A stretch of 64,000 nucleotides of DNA, taken from contig NZ_CP154874.1 in NCBI RefSeq assembly GCF_041729615.1, positions 1,245,001 through 1,309,000 of the forward strand. The letters run 5' to 3'. Made by a program: the position numbers and the translations under genes. Below the pieces are notes generated by a model that saw nothing but the letters and a program-made list of their open reading frames with translations, had not been told where the DNA came from and ran no database searches. This document shows positions 9,291 through 20,225 of the stretch, in pieces. Every line of letters starts with the position of its first letter. Within the stretch, counting starts at the first letter, position 1. The stretch is from Pseudomonas alcaligenes. Its GTDB lineage: Bacteria; Pseudomonadota; Gammaproteobacteria; Pseudomonadales; Pseudomonadaceae.

Positions 9291-10419
9291 GGGCCATCTC
9301 CTTGGCTGCGCGGCGACTGGCCAGCTTGAGTTGCAGGGGCTGCCAGCCGACCAGGCCGAGGCCGATCAGCAGGAACAGCGCGTGGACCCACCACAGGCCC
9401 AGCTCCAGGGGAATCTTGCCCTTGTCCAGCTGGCCACGGGCACCGATCAGCAGCGCCAGATAGGCCATGTACAGGAGGATCGCCGGCAGCAGCTTGAGGA
9501 AGCGGCCCTGGCGCGGATTGACCCGTGCCAGCGGCACCGCCAGCAGGGTGACGACGAACACCAGCAGCGGGATGGACAGGCGCCACTGCAGCTCGGCCTG
9601 GTGGCGCGGCTCGTCGCTGCCGAGCAGCTCGCGGGTCGGAATCGCCTCGCGCTCGCCGATCTCGCCACTGACTTCCGGCTTGGGCAGCAGCACGCCATAG
9701 GTGTCGTACTTGATCGCCCGGTAGTCGGCGCGGCCGGGGTTGCCGTCGTAGCGGTAGCCGTTCTCCAGGATCAGGTAGCGGCTGCCATCCTCCTGGATCA
9801 CCTGGCGGCCCTGCTCGGCCACCAGCAGGGTGATACCGCCGGCGCGGCTCTTGCCCTGGTCGGCACGGCCCTGGTCGGCGCGCTTCTCGGTGATGAATAC
9901 CCCGGCCAGCTGGGCGCGGTCATCGGACAGGCCCTCGGTGTAGGTCACCCGCGAGCCGTCCTTCATGGCCTGGAAGCGACCGGGAACCAGGGTGTCGAAT
10001 TCGGTCAGGGCATCCTGCTGCTGGAGGATGCGCGCCACCTCGGCCACGCCCTGCGGCGCAAGGCCCAGGCTCAGCCAGGCCACCAGCGCGGCGACCACGG
10101 CGGCCGGCGCCATGCTGTAGCCGAGCAGGCGGCGGTTGCTCATGCCGGTGGCGGACAGCACGGTCATCTCGCTGTCCAGATAGAGCCGGCCGTAGGCCAG
10201 CAGGATGCCGAGGAACAGGCCCAGCGGCAGGATCAGCTGGAGGAAACCGGGAATCCGGTAGCCCATGATCAGGAACAGCACGCCCGGGTCCAGCACTCCC
10301 TGTGCGGCCTGGGCAAGGTACTTGATGAAACGCCCGCTCATGATGATCACCAGCAGCACGGCACTCACCGCGCCGAGGGTGACCAGCACCTCACGGGAAA
10401 GGTAACGGAAGACGATCAA
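9277..10419 (-). CDS. lptF: LPS export ABC transporter permease LptF
   Basis: A 380-residue permease of the YjgP/YjgQ family, partner of LptG. I place the start at a TTG codon at 10419: GGAG lies 8-9 nt upstream, and the protein then begins with the family's typical IVFRYLSREVL sequence. An upstream ATG at 10455 would add an unrelated 12-residue leader. Topology is 3 membrane segments, a periplasmic domain (residues ~115-270), and 3 segments. The 142-bp gap to pepA is a divergent promoter region. Confidence 0.95.
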   Translation of the reverse strand: MIVFRYLSREVLVTLGAVSAVLLVIIMSGRFIKYLAQAAQGVLDPGVLFLIMGYRIPGFLQLILPLGLFLGILLAYGRLYLDSEMTVLSATGMSNRRLLGYSMAPAAVVAALVAWLSLGLAPQGVAEVARILQQQDALTEFDTLVPGRFQAMKDGSRVTYTEGLSDDRAQLAGVFITEKRADQGRADQGKSRAGGITLLVAEQGRQVIQEDGSRYLILENGYRYDGNPGRADYRAIKYDTYGVLLPKPEVSGEIGEREAIPTRELLGSDEPRHQAELQWRLSIPLLVFVVTLLAVPLARVNPRQGRFLKLLPAILLYMAYLALLIGARGQLDKGKIPLELGLWWVHALFLLIGLGLVGWQPLQLKLASRRAAKEMAHGQA

Positions 10420-10513
10420 ACCGGACGCTCCAGGGTTGTCAGGCTCAGGCGGCAACGCTCACACTAGCCGCACTCGGTTGCACGGCCCGCCAAGGCGGAC
10501 CTCGAAAAAATAG

Positions 10514-12049
<1,536 letters not shown>

Positions 12050-12057
12050 CCCGGCCC

Positions 12058-12474
12058 ATGCGCGTCGAGTTCTACGTGCTCTCCTCCGCCACGCCGGAAG
12101 GCCGCCTGCGCGCGGCCTGCCAGCTGGCCGCCAAGGCCTGGAAGGCCGGCCTGCCGGTGTTCCTGCGCGGCGCCGACCAGGCGCAGTGCGAGGAACTGGA
12201 CCGCCTGCTGTGGAGCTTCCGCCCGGAATCCTTCATCCCCCACGGCCTGCATGAGGAAGACGCGCAGGCGCCGGTGGTGATCGGCCTGGACCAGGAGCCG
12301 GCGCAGGCCGGCGGCGTGCTGCTCAACCTGCACCCGCAGCTGTCGCCGCACCTGGCCCGTTTCACCCGGGTGATCGAGATCGTCAACCAAGAGCCGGCGC
12401 TGCTGGCCCAGTGCCGCGAGAACTTCCGCCAGTACCGCCAGCTCGGCCACGAGCCGCAGCGGGTCGAGCTGTGA
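12058..12474 (+). CDS. holC: DNA polymerase III chi subunit
   Basis: A 138-residue chi subunit of the DNA polymerase III clamp loader, which links the replisome to single-stranded-DNA-binding protein. The start (MRVEFYVLSSATPEGRLRAA), the middle (GLHEEDAQAPVVIG) and the end (FRQYRQLGHEPQRVEL) follow the HolC family along its full length. It lies 8 bp after pepA and is probably co-transcribed with it. The pepA-holC-valS order is conserved in gammaproteobacteria. Confidence 0.93.
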   Translation: MRVEFYVLSSATPEGRLRAACQLAAKAWKAGLPVFLRGADQAQCEELDRLLWSFRPESFIPHGLHEEDAQAPVVIGLDQEPAQAGGVLLNLHPQLSPHLARFTRVIEIVNQEPALLAQCRENFRQYRQLGHEPQRVEL

Positions 12475-12553
12475 AATGCAGCGCATTCTCGAAATAGCCC
12501 GCCGCACAGCGTAGAATCGGCCTCCTCGGCCACCTTCCCCTCCCGCGACGCCC

Positions 12554-13012
12554 ATGGACAGCTCCCAACCGCCCAAACCCGCCCATCTGCTGGACGACCT
12601 CGAGGCCATCCGCCAGCTGCTGGAGAAGGAGCAGCTGGAGCCGCCCCTGCTGACCGAAACCCTCGACGACGACCTGCAGATCCCCCTGCTCTCGGAAATC
12701 ATCGAGCCCGGCCCCGGGCCGACTACCGCTCCCGTCACCGCCGCGCCGGTAACCAGTGTGCCGCTGTCCTACCCGGTGCAGCCGGCCGTGGCGGCGCCCG
12801 CCGCGCCCCAGGCCGCCAGCGTGGCGCCGCAGGTGACCGCCCGCGTGGTGCAGAGCCAGCTGCTGCAGAACCGCCTGGACGCCGAGCTGCGTGCCGCCGC
12901 CCAGCTGATCCTGCAGGACGTGATCGACGACTTCGTCCCGCAGATCGAGGCCGAGCTCAAGCGCCGCCTGGATGCCCGCCTGGACCGCCTGCTCAAGCAG
13001 CCCAAGCCCTGA
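12554..13012 (+). CDS. Conserved hypothetical protein between holC and valS
   Basis: A 152-residue acidic, proline- and alanine-rich protein. The N-terminal 60 residues hold a conserved-looking helical segment (HLLDDLEAIRQLLEKE, then LQIPLLSEII). A low-complexity Pro/Ala linker (residues ~60-95) and a C-terminal helix with an amphipathic pattern (AQLILQDVIDDFVPQIEAELKRRL) follow. Pseudomonas genomes have an unnamed gene in this position. The end helix resembles a protein-interaction segment, and given the location a replication or tRNA-charging partner is conceivable but unproven. Confidence 0.75.
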   Translation: MDSSQPPKPAHLLDDLEAIRQLLEKEQLEPPLLTETLDDDLQIPLLSEIIEPGPGPTTAPVTAAPVTSVPLSYPVQPAVAAPAAPQAASVAPQVTARVVQSQLLQNRLDAELRAAAQLILQDVIDDFVPQIEAELKRRLDARLDRLLKQPKP

Positions 13013-13161
13013 GTTGCCCACACTCGCCAGCCCGGCAGGCGAACTGAGGCCCCGCGGCTAGCGCCGGGCCACGCCAACCGGCGGCCAGTGGCACGCGGGT
13101 GGCGCCAGCCGTTATACTCGGCGGCTTTCCCGCTCAGTTGCCAATACGGTCCCGCCGACTC

Positions 13162-15993
13162 ATGGACAAGACCTACCAGCCCCACGCCATCGAAACTTCC
13201 TGGTACCAGACCTGGGAGCAGAACAACTACTTCGCCCCGCAAGGTTCCGGCGAGCCCTACACCATCATGATCCCGCCGCCGAACGTCACCGGCAGCCTGC
13301 ACATGGGCCACGGCTTCAACAACTCGATCATGGACTGCCTGATCCGCTTCCGCCGCATGCAGGGCCGCAACACCCTGTGGCAGCCGGGCACCGACCACGC
13401 GGGCATCGCCACCCAGATGGTGGTCGAGCGCCAGCTGGCCGCCGAGGGCATTGGCCGTCACGATCTGGGTCGCGAGAAGTTCCTGGAGAAGGTCTGGGAG
13501 TGGAAGGAGCAGTCCGGCGGCACCATCACCCGGCAGATCCGCCGCCTGGGCTCCTCGGTGGACTGGTCGCGCGAGCGCTTCACCATGGACGAAGGTCTGT
13601 CCGAAGCCGTTAAAGAAGCCTTCGTGCGCCTGCACCAGGACGGCCTGATCTACCGCGGCAAGCGCCTGGTCAACTGGGACACCAAGTTCCACACCGCCAT
13701 CTCCGACCTCGAAGTGGAAAACCACGACGAGAAGGGCCACCTGTGGAACCTGCGCTACCCGCTGGCCGACGGCAAGAAAACCGCCGAGGGCCTGGACTAC
13801 CTGATCGTCGCCACCACCCGCCCGGAAACCATGCTCGGCGACTCCGCCGTGGCCGTGCACCCGGAAGACGAGCGCTACAAGGCGCTGATCGGCAGCTACA
13901 TCGAACTGCCGCTGGTGGGCCGGCGCATCCCGATCATCGCCGACGACTACTGCGACCCCGAGTTCGGCACCGGCTGCGTGAAGATCACCCCGGCCCACGA
14001 CTTCAACGACTATGAAGTCGGCAAGCGCCACAACCTGCCGCTGATCAACATCTTCGACAAGGACGCCCAGGTGCTCGCCAGGGCCCAGGTGTTCAACATC
14101 GACGGCAGCGTCAACGCCGAGATCGACGGCAGCCTGCCGGCCGAATACGCCGGCCTCGACCGTTTCGTCGCGCGCAAGCAGATCGTTGCCGCCTTCGAAG
14201 CCGCCGGCCTGCTGGAGAAGATCGAAGACCACGCCCTGAAAGTGCCGAAGGGCGACCGCTCCGGCACCGTGATCGAGCCGTGGCTGACCGACCAGTGGTA
14301 CGTCTCCACCAAGCCGCTGGCCGAGAAGGCCATCGCCGTGGTCGAGAGCGGCGAGATCCAGTTCGTGCCCAAGCAGTACGAGAACATGTACTTCAGCTGG
14401 ATGCGCGACATCCAGGACTGGTGCATCAGCCGTCAACTGTGGTGGGGCCACCGCATCCCGGCCTGGTACGACGAGGCCGGCAACGTCTATGTCGGCCGCG
14501 ACGAGGCGGAAGTGCGCGCCAAGCACAACCTCGGTGACATCGCCCTGCGCCAGGACGAAGACGTGCTGGACACCTGGTTCAGCTCCGGCCTGTGGACCTT
14601 CTCCACCCTCGGCTGGCCGCAGCAGACCGACTTCCTCAAGACCTTCCACCCCACCGACGTGCTGGTCACCGGCTTCGACATCATCTTCTTCTGGGTTGCC
14701 CGGATGATCATGCTGTCCACCCACCTGACCGGGCAGATCCCGTTCAAGACCGTGTACGTGCACGGCCTGGTGCGCGATGGCCAGGGCCAGAAGATGTCCA
14801 AGTCCAAGGGCAACGTGCTCGACCCGCTGGACATCGTCGACGGCATCGACCTCGAAGCCCTGGTGGCCAAGCGCACCAGCGGCATGATGCAGCCCAAGCT
14901 GGCCGAGAAGATCGCCAAGCAGACCCGCGCCGAGTTCCCGGAAGGCATCGCCGCCTACGGCACCGACGCCCTGCGCTTCACCAACCTGGCGCTGGCCTCC
15001 ACCGGTCGTGACATCAAGTTCGACATGGGCCGCGTCGAGGGTTACCGCAACTTCTGCAACAAGCTGTGGAACGCCGCCAACTTCGTCATCGAGAACACCG
15101 ATGGCCAGGACACCGGTGTCAACGACGAGCCGGTCGACCTGTCGCCGGTCGACCGCTGGATCATCTCCGCCCTGCAGCGCTGCGAGCAGGACGTCACCCG
15201 CCACCTCGACGCCTTCCGCTTCGACATGGCGGCGCAAGCCCTGTACGAGTTCATCTGGGACGAGTACTGCGCCTGGTACCTGGAGCTGGTCAAGCCGGTG
15301 CTGTGGGACGAGAACGCGCCGATCGAGCGCCAGCGCGGCACCCGCCGCACCCTGGTGCGCGTGCTGGAGGTGATCCTGCGCCTGGCCCACCCGTTCATGC
15401 CCTTCATCACCGAGGAAATCTGGCAGCGCATCAAGGCCCAGGCCGGCAAGGACGGTGCCACCATCATGCTGCAGGCATGGCCGGTGGCCAACGAGAGCCG
15501 CATCGACGCGAGCGCCGAAGGCGACATCGAGTGGGTCAAGCAGCTGATGCTCGGCGTACGGCAGATCCGTGGCGAGATGAAGATCTCCATGGCCAAGCGC
15601 ATCGACATCATCGTGCAGAACGCCAACGCCGAAGACCTGCGCCGCCTGGCCGACTTCGAGCCGCTGCTGAGCAAGCTGGCCAAGCTGGAGTCGGTGCGCG
15701 TGCTGGAAGCCTCCGAGGAAGCACCGATGTCCGCCACCGCCCTGGTCGGCGAGATGCAGGTGCTGGTGCCGATGGCCGGCCTGATCGACAAGGACGCCGA
15801 ACTGGCGCGCCTGGACAAGGAAATCCAGCGCCTGCAGGGCGAAGTGCAGCGGGTCGGCGGCAAGCTGGCCAACGAGGGCTTCGTCGCCAAGGCCCCGGCC
15901 GAGGTGCTCGACAAGGAGCGCGCCAAGCTGGCCGAGGCCGAACAGGCGCTGGCCAAGCTGGTCGAGCAGCGCGAGAAGATCGCCAAGCTGTAA
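13162..15993 (+). CDS. valS: Valyl-tRNA synthetase
   Basis: A 943-residue class Ia aminoacyl-tRNA synthetase that charges tRNA-Val. Seen are the HIGH-type motif in [14 protein letters not shown], the KMSKS motif in [10 protein letters not shown], the CP1 editing domain between them ([10 protein letters not shown]), the anticodon-binding region, and the C-terminal coiled coil (residues ~880-943, [15 protein letters not shown]) typical of ValRS. Length is normal (E. coli 951). The start at 13162 ([11 protein letters not shown]) matches the family. A hairpin follows directly. Confidence 0.98.
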   Translation: MDKTYQPHAIETSWYQTWEQNNYFAPQGSGEPYTIMIPPPNVTGSLHMGHGFNNSIMDCLIRFRRMQGRNTLWQPGTDHAGIATQMVVERQLAAEGIGRHDLGREKFLEKVWEWKEQSGGTITRQIRRLGSSVDWSRERFTMDEGLSEAVKEAFVRLHQDGLIYRGKRLVNWDTKFHTAISDLEVENHDEKGHLWNLRYPLADGKKTAEGLDYLIVATTRPETMLGDSAVAVHPEDERYKALIGSYIELPLVGRRIPIIADDYCDPEFGTGCVKITPAHDFNDYEVGKRHNLPLINIFDKDAQVLARAQVFNIDGSVNAEIDGSLPAEYAGLDRFVARKQIVAAFEAAGLLEKIEDHALKVPKGDRSGTVIEPWLTDQWYVSTKPLAEKAIAVVESGEIQFVPKQYENMYFSWMRDIQDWCISRQLWWGHRIPAWYDEAGNVYVGRDEAEVRAKHNLGDIALRQDEDVLDTWFSSGLWTFSTLGWPQQTDFLKTFHPTDVLVTGFDIIFFWVARMIMLSTHLTGQIPFKTVYVHGLVRDGQGQKMSKSKGNVLDPLDIVDGIDLEALVAKRTSGMMQPKLAEKIAKQTRAEFPEGIAAYGTDALRFTNLALASTGRDIKFDMGRVEGYRNFCNKLWNAANFVIENTDGQDTGVNDEPVDLSPVDRWIISALQRCEQDVTRHLDAFRFDMAAQALYEFIWDEYCAWYLELVKPVLWDENAPIERQRGTRRTLVRVLEVILRLAHPFMPFITEEIWQRIKAQAGKDGATIMLQAWPVANESRIDASAEGDIEWVKQLMLGVRQIRGEMKISMAKRIDIIVQNANAEDLRRLADFEPLLSKLAKLESVRVLEASEEAPMSATALVGEMQVLVPMAGLIDKDAELARLDKEIQRLQGEVQRVGGKLANEGFVAKAPAEVLDKERAKLAEAEQALAKLVEQREKIAKL

Positions 15994-15999
15994 CCCCCG

Positions 16000-16025
16000 A
16001 CAAGGCCCGCCATCGCGGGCCTTGT
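16000..16025 (+). terminator. Hairpin after valS
   Basis: Perfect 11-bp stem ACAAGGCCCGC / GCGGGCCTTGT with loop CATC, 6 bp after the valS stop. It lacks a T run, so it is either a weak terminator or an mRNA 3'-end stabiliser. Confidence 0.6.
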
Positions 16026-16044
16026 GCTGTCTGCAGGAGCACGC

Positions 16045-16341
16045 ATGGAAGTCAGCAAGACCCGCACCAGCTTCTACCGCCGCCTCTACGTCGCCTGGCT
16101 GATCGACAGCGGCACGGCCACCAGCGTGCCGGCGCTGATGGCCGCCACCGGCATGCCCCGGCGCACCGCCCAGGACACCCTGGCGGCGCTGGCCGAGCTG
16201 GATATCCGCTGCGACTTCGTGCAGCACGACGGCGAGCGCAACAACGCCGGCCATTACCGCATCGCCGACTGGGGACCGATCGACCCTGCCTGGGTCGCCG
16301 CCCATCTGCCGCAGATCCGCCTGCTGCTCGACTACCCCTGA
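16045..16341 (+). CDS. Small winged-helix DNA-binding protein (HTH_43-like)
   Basis: A 98-residue protein whose central part (VPALMAATGMPRRTAQDTLAALAELDI) reads as a helix-turn-helix, followed by a beta-wing (VQHDGERNNAGHYRIADWG). It resembles the single-domain winged-helix family PF09904. CAGGAG lies 6-7 nt before the ATG. Its target is unknown. It lies between the valS hairpin and the light-regulated promoter, so it may be transcribed by valS read-through. Confidence 0.75.
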   Translation: MEVSKTRTSFYRRLYVAWLIDSGTATSVPALMAATGMPRRTAQDTLAALAELDIRCDFVQHDGERNNAGHYRIADWGPIDPAWVAAHLPQIRLLLDYP

Positions 16342-16412
16342 CCCCCGCCGTCCGGGCACCGCCATCAGGGCGGCGGCCCCTGCACGCCTGGAGAAACACC
16401 CGATACGAAAAC

Positions 16413-16436
16413 TGTACAAATAATTTGACTTGTACA
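16413..16436. promoter_or_regulatory. LitR-type operator 1, TGTACA-N12-TGTACA
   Basis: Two exact TGTACA palindromes separated by 12 bp. The right-hand copy begins directly after the -35 hexamer TTGACT (16425-16430), so a bound protein would block RNA polymerase. From memory, the class II LitR boxes of Pseudomonas putida have the form T(G/A)TACA-N12-TGTACA. Confidence 0.75.
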
Positions 16437-16452
16437 AGTTAATTCCTAAGAT
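16425..16452 (+). promoter_or_regulatory. Sigma70-like promoter of the photolyase operon
   Basis: TTGACT (16425-16430) and TAAGAT (16447-16452) with a 16-bp spacer, in an AT-rich island inside otherwise GC-rich DNA. It is flanked by LitR-type boxes on both sides and lies 55 bp before the first gene of the cluster. Confidence 0.6.
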
Positions 16453-16461
16453 AGGAATATC

Positions 16462-16485
16462 TGTACAAAGAGCAAAACCTGTACA
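16462..16485. promoter_or_regulatory. LitR-type operator 2, TGTACA-N12-TGTACA
   Basis: Second exact TGTACA pair, again with 12 bp between the halves, 49 bp from operator 1 (start to start). It lies between the promoter and the ribosome site of the first gene, where a bound repressor would block initiation or early elongation. Confidence 0.75.
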
Positions 16486-16506
16486 AGTTTACGAACGGGA
16501 GGAGCC

Positions 16507-17457
16507 ATGACGAGCAAGCTCAAGCTGGGCATCAGCGCCTGCCTGCTGGGGGCCGAGGTACGCTACAACGGCGGCCACAAGGAATCGCGCCTGTGCAGCC
16601 GGGTGCTGGCCGAGCATTTCGACTTCGTCCCGTTGTGCCCGGAAGTGGCCATCGGCCTGGGCACCCCGCGCGAGCCCATCCGCCTGGTCGGCGACCCGCA
16701 GGCGCCGCGCGCCCTTGGCACGGTCAACCGCGAGCGCGACGTGACCCAGGCCCTGCACGACTACGGCACGCGCATGGCCGGCGAACTGGACGACATCAGC
16801 GGCTACATCTTCATGCACAAGTCGCCTTCCTGCGGCATGGAGCGGGTCAAGGTCTACCAGGACAACGGCTACCCGGCCGATGGCGGCGCCAGCGGCATCT
16901 TCGCCGCCGCCTTCACCCGTCTGCGCCCGGACCTGCCGGTGGAAGAAGACGGCCGCCTCAACGACCCGGTGCTGCGCGAGAACTTCCTCACCCGCGTGTT
17001 CGCCTACGCCGAGTGGCAGCGTCTGCTGCACGCCGGCCTGACGCGCAAGGCGATCATCGACTTCCATGCCCGCTACAAGTACCAGCTGATGGCCAACAAC
17101 CCGCTGCAGTACAAGGCCCTCGGCCGCCTGCTCGCCGACCTGGGCAGGCACGACCCGCTGGAGTTCGGCCCGCACTACTTCAGCCAGCTGATGGCGGCAT
17201 TGAAGAAGTGCGCCACTCGCGGCACCCACAGCAACGTGCTGCAGCACCTCTCCGGCTACCTCAAGCAGGCCCTGAGCAGCGAGGAGAAGGAAGAGATGCA
17301 GCAGCTGATCACCCAGTACCGCAGCGGCATCATTCCCCTGGTGGTGCCGCTGACCCTGCTCAAGCACCATTTCCGCCGTCATCCGGATCGCTACGTGGCG
17401 CGCCAGGCCTACCTGCAGCCGCATCCGGAAAACCTCAGCCTGCGCAACGCCCTATGA
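16507..17457 (+). CDS. DUF523/DUF1722 protein (YbgA-like)
   Basis: A 316-residue two-domain protein. The N-terminal DUF523 (residues 1-150) has conserved cysteines in GISACLLG and FMHKSPSCGM. The C-terminal DUF1722/YbgA domain (from ~190) has KYKYQLMANNP and LKHHFRRHP. It is commonly found beside photolyase genes; E. coli ybgA precedes phr. The biochemical role is not established; thiol or metal chemistry is suggested by the cysteines. GGGAGG lies just before the ATG. It is the first gene after the LitR-type boxes and overlaps the next gene by 4 bp (ATGA). Confidence 0.88.
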   Translation: MTSKLKLGISACLLGAEVRYNGGHKESRLCSRVLAEHFDFVPLCPEVAIGLGTPREPIRLVGDPQAPRALGTVNRERDVTQALHDYGTRMAGELDDISGYIFMHKSPSCGMERVKVYQDNGYPADGGASGIFAAAFTRLRPDLPVEEDGRLNDPVLRENFLTRVFAYAEWQRLLHAGLTRKAIIDFHARYKYQLMANNPLQYKALGRLLADLGRHDPLEFGPHYFSQLMAALKKCATRGTHSNVLQHLSGYLKQALSSEEKEEMQQLITQYRSGIIPLVVPLTLLKHHFRRHPDRYVARQAYLQPHPENLSLRNAL

Positions 17458-18371
17458 GCACGGCCGGCGACGACTACCAGGCCGCCCTCGCCCAGGGCTA
17501 CCTGCCGATCCGCGAAGTGGCGCGCAGCACCGGGGTCAACCCGGTCACCCTGCGCGCCTGGGAGCGCCGCTACGGGCTGATCGTGCCGCACCGCACGCCC
17601 AAGGGCCACCGCCTGTACTCGCAGGACCACGTGGTGCGCATCCAGGCCATCCTCACCTGGCTGGCGCGCGGCGTGGCGGTCGGCCAGGTCAAGGAACTGC
17701 TGGAACAGCGTCCGCTGGCGCAACACAGCGGCGCCAGCCCCTGGGATGCACTGCGCCAGGAGCTGCTGCAGAGCATCGAGCAGCAGGCCGAGCGCACGCT
17801 GGACGAACAGTTCAACCGCGCCCTGGCCCTCTACCCGCCGCGCACCCTGTGCCAGCAATTGCTGCTGCCGCTGCTGGCCGACCTGCAGCAGCGCTGGCAG
17901 GGCGCACCGTTCGGCGCCCAGCTGGAGCGGGTGTTTTTCCATTCCTGGCTGCGCAGCAAGCTCGGCGCCCGCCTCTACCACAGCAATCGCCAGCAGGGCG
18001 GTGCGCCGCTGCTGCTGGTCAACCTCTCCAGTCTGCCGCTGGAGCCCGAGCTGTGGCTGTGCGCCTGGCTGGCCAGCAGCGCCGGCTGCCCGGTGGAGGT
18101 GTTCGACTGGCCCATGCCGCTGGGCGAGCTGGCCCTGGCCTGCGAACGCATCGCCCCGCGTGCCCTGCTGCTGTACTCCAGCCACAGCCTCGACGCGCAG
18201 CTGCTGCAACGCGAGCTGCCGCGCCTCAACAGTCATTTCCCGGCGCCGCTGCTGCTGGCCGGCCCGGCGGCGCGCATCCATGCCGACGAGGTGCGCATGC
18301 TGCCTGGCCTGCACCTGGCGGACGACCCGCTGAGCGCCGAACAGCTGCTGAAGCAGCAGGAGTTGTTGTGA
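17454..18371 (+). CDS. MerR-family regulator, class II LitR-like
   Basis: A 305-residue regulator. The N-terminal MerR helix-turn-helix domain (REVARSTGVNPVTLRAWERRYG, then GHRLYSQDHV) is followed by a C-terminal region shaped like the B12-binding fold but without the DxHxxG cobalamin motif. That combination fits class II LitR proteins, which in P. putida are reported to repress light-induced genes in the dark and to work with a separate LOV photosensor. Likely target: the two TGTACA-N12-TGTACA boxes 970 bp upstream, giving autoregulation. It overlaps both neighbours by 4 bp. Confidence 0.82.
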   Translation: MSTAGDDYQAALAQGYLPIREVARSTGVNPVTLRAWERRYGLIVPHRTPKGHRLYSQDHVVRIQAILTWLARGVAVGQVKELLEQRPLAQHSGASPWDALRQELLQSIEQQAERTLDEQFNRALALYPPRTLCQQLLLPLLADLQQRWQGAPFGAQLERVFFHSWLRSKLGARLYHSNRQQGGAPLLLVNLSSLPLEPELWLCAWLASSAGCPVEVFDWPMPLGELALACERIAPRALLLYSSHSLDAQLLQRELPRLNSHFPAPLLLAGPAARIHADEVRMLPGLHLADDPLSAEQLLKQQELL

Positions 18372-19810
18372 AACATCAATTGATCTGGCTGCGCAGCGAC
18401 CTGCGCGTACAGGACAACAGCGCGCTCGCCGCCGCCATGGCCGCCGGCCCGACCCTGGCCGTCTACCTGATCAGCCCCGAACAGTGGCGCGAGCATGATG
18501 ACGCACCGGCCAAGGTGGACTTCTGGCTGCGCAACCTGGCCGAGCTGCAGCAGCAACTGGCCCGTCTCAACGTGCCGCTGCTGGTGCGCCTGGCTGCGCA
18601 CTGGCGCGACGCCCCCGAGGTGCTCGCCGCCCTGTGCCGCAGCCACGATGTCGGTACCGTCTGGGTCAACGAGGAGTACGGCATCCACGAGAGCCGCCGC
18701 GACCAGGCCGTGGCCCGGGCACTGCAACCCCTGGGCGTGGCCTTCCGGCAGTGTCTCGACCAGTTGTTCTTCCGCCCGGGCAGCGTGCTGACCCAGGCCG
18801 GTAACTATTTCCAGGTCTACAGCCAGTTCCGCAAGGCCTGCTATCGCCTGCTGCACAGCGCCCTGCCAGCCCTGGTGGCGGCGCCGCAGGCGCAGGCACC
18901 TCTGGCGATTGCCGGTGATCCGCTACCGCTGGCGGTGGACGGCTTCGCCACGCCCACGCCGGCCCTGCGCGCGCTCTGGCCAGCCGGCGAGGACGCCGCC
19001 CAACAACGCCTGGCCGAGTTCGCCGAGCAGCGCATGGCCTGGTACCAGGAGCAGCGCGACTTCCCTGCCATCGACGGCACCAGCCAGCTGTCACCCTACC
19101 TCGCCGCCGGCGTGATCTCGCCGCGCCAGTGCCTGCACGCCGCCCTGCGCAGCAACCAGGGCGAGTTCGACAGCGGCAACCCGGGCGCGGTCTGCTGGAT
19201 CAACGAACTGCTGTGGCGCGAGTTCTACAAGCACATCCTGGTCGGCTACCCGCGGGTATCGCGGCACCGCGCCTTCCGCCCGGAGACCGAGGCCGTGCCG
19301 TGGCGCGATGCGCCCGGGGACCTGGAAGCCTGGCAGCAGGGCCGCACCGGCATCCCCATCGTCGATGCGGCGATGCGCCAGCTGCTGGCCACCGGCTGGA
19401 TGCACAACCGCCTGCGCATGGTGGTGGCGATGTTCTTCACCAAGAACCTGCTGCTCGACTGGCGCCTGGGCGAACGCTTCTTCATGCAGCACCTGATCGA
19501 CGGCGACCTGGCCGCCAACAACGGCGGCTGGCAGTGGAGCGCCTCCACCGGCACCGACGCGGCACCCTACTTCCGCATCTTCAACCCGATCAGCCAGTCG
19601 CAGAAGTTCGACCCGGATGGCCGTTTCATCCGCACCTGGGTGCCGGAACTGGCCGGGCTGAACAAGCGCGACATCCATGATCCGTCGGCAATGGGCGGCT
19701 TGTTCGGCATCGCCGACTACCCGCGCCCGATCGTCGACCTGGCGCGCTCGCGCGAGCGCGCCCTGCAGGCCTTCAAGAACCTGCCGTCGCTGGAGGTGGC
19801 CGATGTCTGA
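18368..19810 (+). CDS. phrB: Deoxyribodipyrimidine photolyase, class I CPD type
   Basis: A 480-residue flavoenzyme that repairs cyclobutane pyrimidine dimers using blue light. It has the N-terminal antenna-binding alpha/beta domain (HQLIWLRSDLRVQDN) and a helical FAD domain with the family signature TGWMHNRLRMVVAMFFTKNL and tryptophan-rich WQWSASTGTDAAPYFRIFNP. The start is a GTG at 18368 overlapping the previous stop; the frame then begins KHQLIWLRSDLR, the normal N-terminus. Its place behind LitR-type boxes fits light induction. It overlaps the next gene by 8 bp. Confidence 0.96.
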   Translation: MKHQLIWLRSDLRVQDNSALAAAMAAGPTLAVYLISPEQWREHDDAPAKVDFWLRNLAELQQQLARLNVPLLVRLAAHWRDAPEVLAALCRSHDVGTVWVNEEYGIHESRRDQAVARALQPLGVAFRQCLDQLFFRPGSVLTQAGNYFQVYSQFRKACYRLLHSALPALVAAPQAQAPLAIAGDPLPLAVDGFATPTPALRALWPAGEDAAQQRLAEFAEQRMAWYQEQRDFPAIDGTSQLSPYLAAGVISPRQCLHAALRSNQGEFDSGNPGAVCWINELLWREFYKHILVGYPRVSRHRAFRPETEAVPWRDAPGDLEAWQQGRTGIPIVDAAMRQLLATGWMHNRLRMVVAMFFTKNLLLDWRLGERFFMQHLIDGDLAANNGGWQWSASTGTDAAPYFRIFNPISQSQKFDPDGRFIRTWVPELAGLNKRDIHDPSAMGGLFGIADYPRPIVDLARSRERALQAFKNLPSLEVADV

Positions 19811-20225
19811 GTTCCTGCGGCGCTTCGCCACCGAGTTCGCCGCGCTCGACGCCAGCAACCTGCAGCGCCTGGGCCAGCTGTACAGCGACGACGTGCTGTT
19901 CCGCGACCCGCTGCACGAGGTGCGCGGACTGCCAGCGCTGCAGCGCTACTTCGCCGAGCTGTATGCCAATGTCGGCCGCCTCGAGTTTGACTTCCACGGC
20001 TTCGACCAGGTGTGCGACGGCGAAGGCTACCTGCGCTGGACTATGCACTTTCGCCACCCGCGCCTGCGTGGCGGCGCGCGCATCAGCGTGGATGGCTGCT
20101 CGCACCTGCTGTGGTGGGACAAGGTCTACCAGCACCGCGACTATTTCGACGCCGGTGCCATGCTCTACGAACACCTGCCGCTGATGGGCGGCGTCATCGC
20201 CTGGCTGAAAAGGAGGTTGGCATGA
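19803..20225 (+). CDS. NTF2-like (SnoaL) family protein
   Basis: A 140-residue protein of the nuclear-transport-factor-2 fold. It has an N-terminal helix (FATEFAALDASNLQRLGQLYSDDVLFRDPLH) and a curved sheet with GYLRWTMHFRHPRLRGGARISVDGCSHL and KVYQHRDYFDAG. Members may be enzymes or binding proteins; the substrate is unknown here. It is embedded in the light-regulated operon, overlapping both neighbours, so it probably acts in the same lipid or photoprotection pathway. Confidence 0.82.
   Translation: MSEFLRRFATEFAALDASNLQRLGQLYSDDVLFRDPLHEVRGLPALQRYFAELYANVGRLEFDFHGFDQVCDGEGYLRWTMHFRHPRLRGGARISVDGCSHLLWWDKVYQHRDYFDAGAMLYEHLPLMGGVIAWLKRRLA

Noticed and set aside
12769-16437. 1222-residue minus-strand open frame opposite valS
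   Set aside because: It is antisense to valS, whose motifs are certain; composition (runs of Gln, His, Gly, Ala, Val) is typical of a GC-rich shadow frame.
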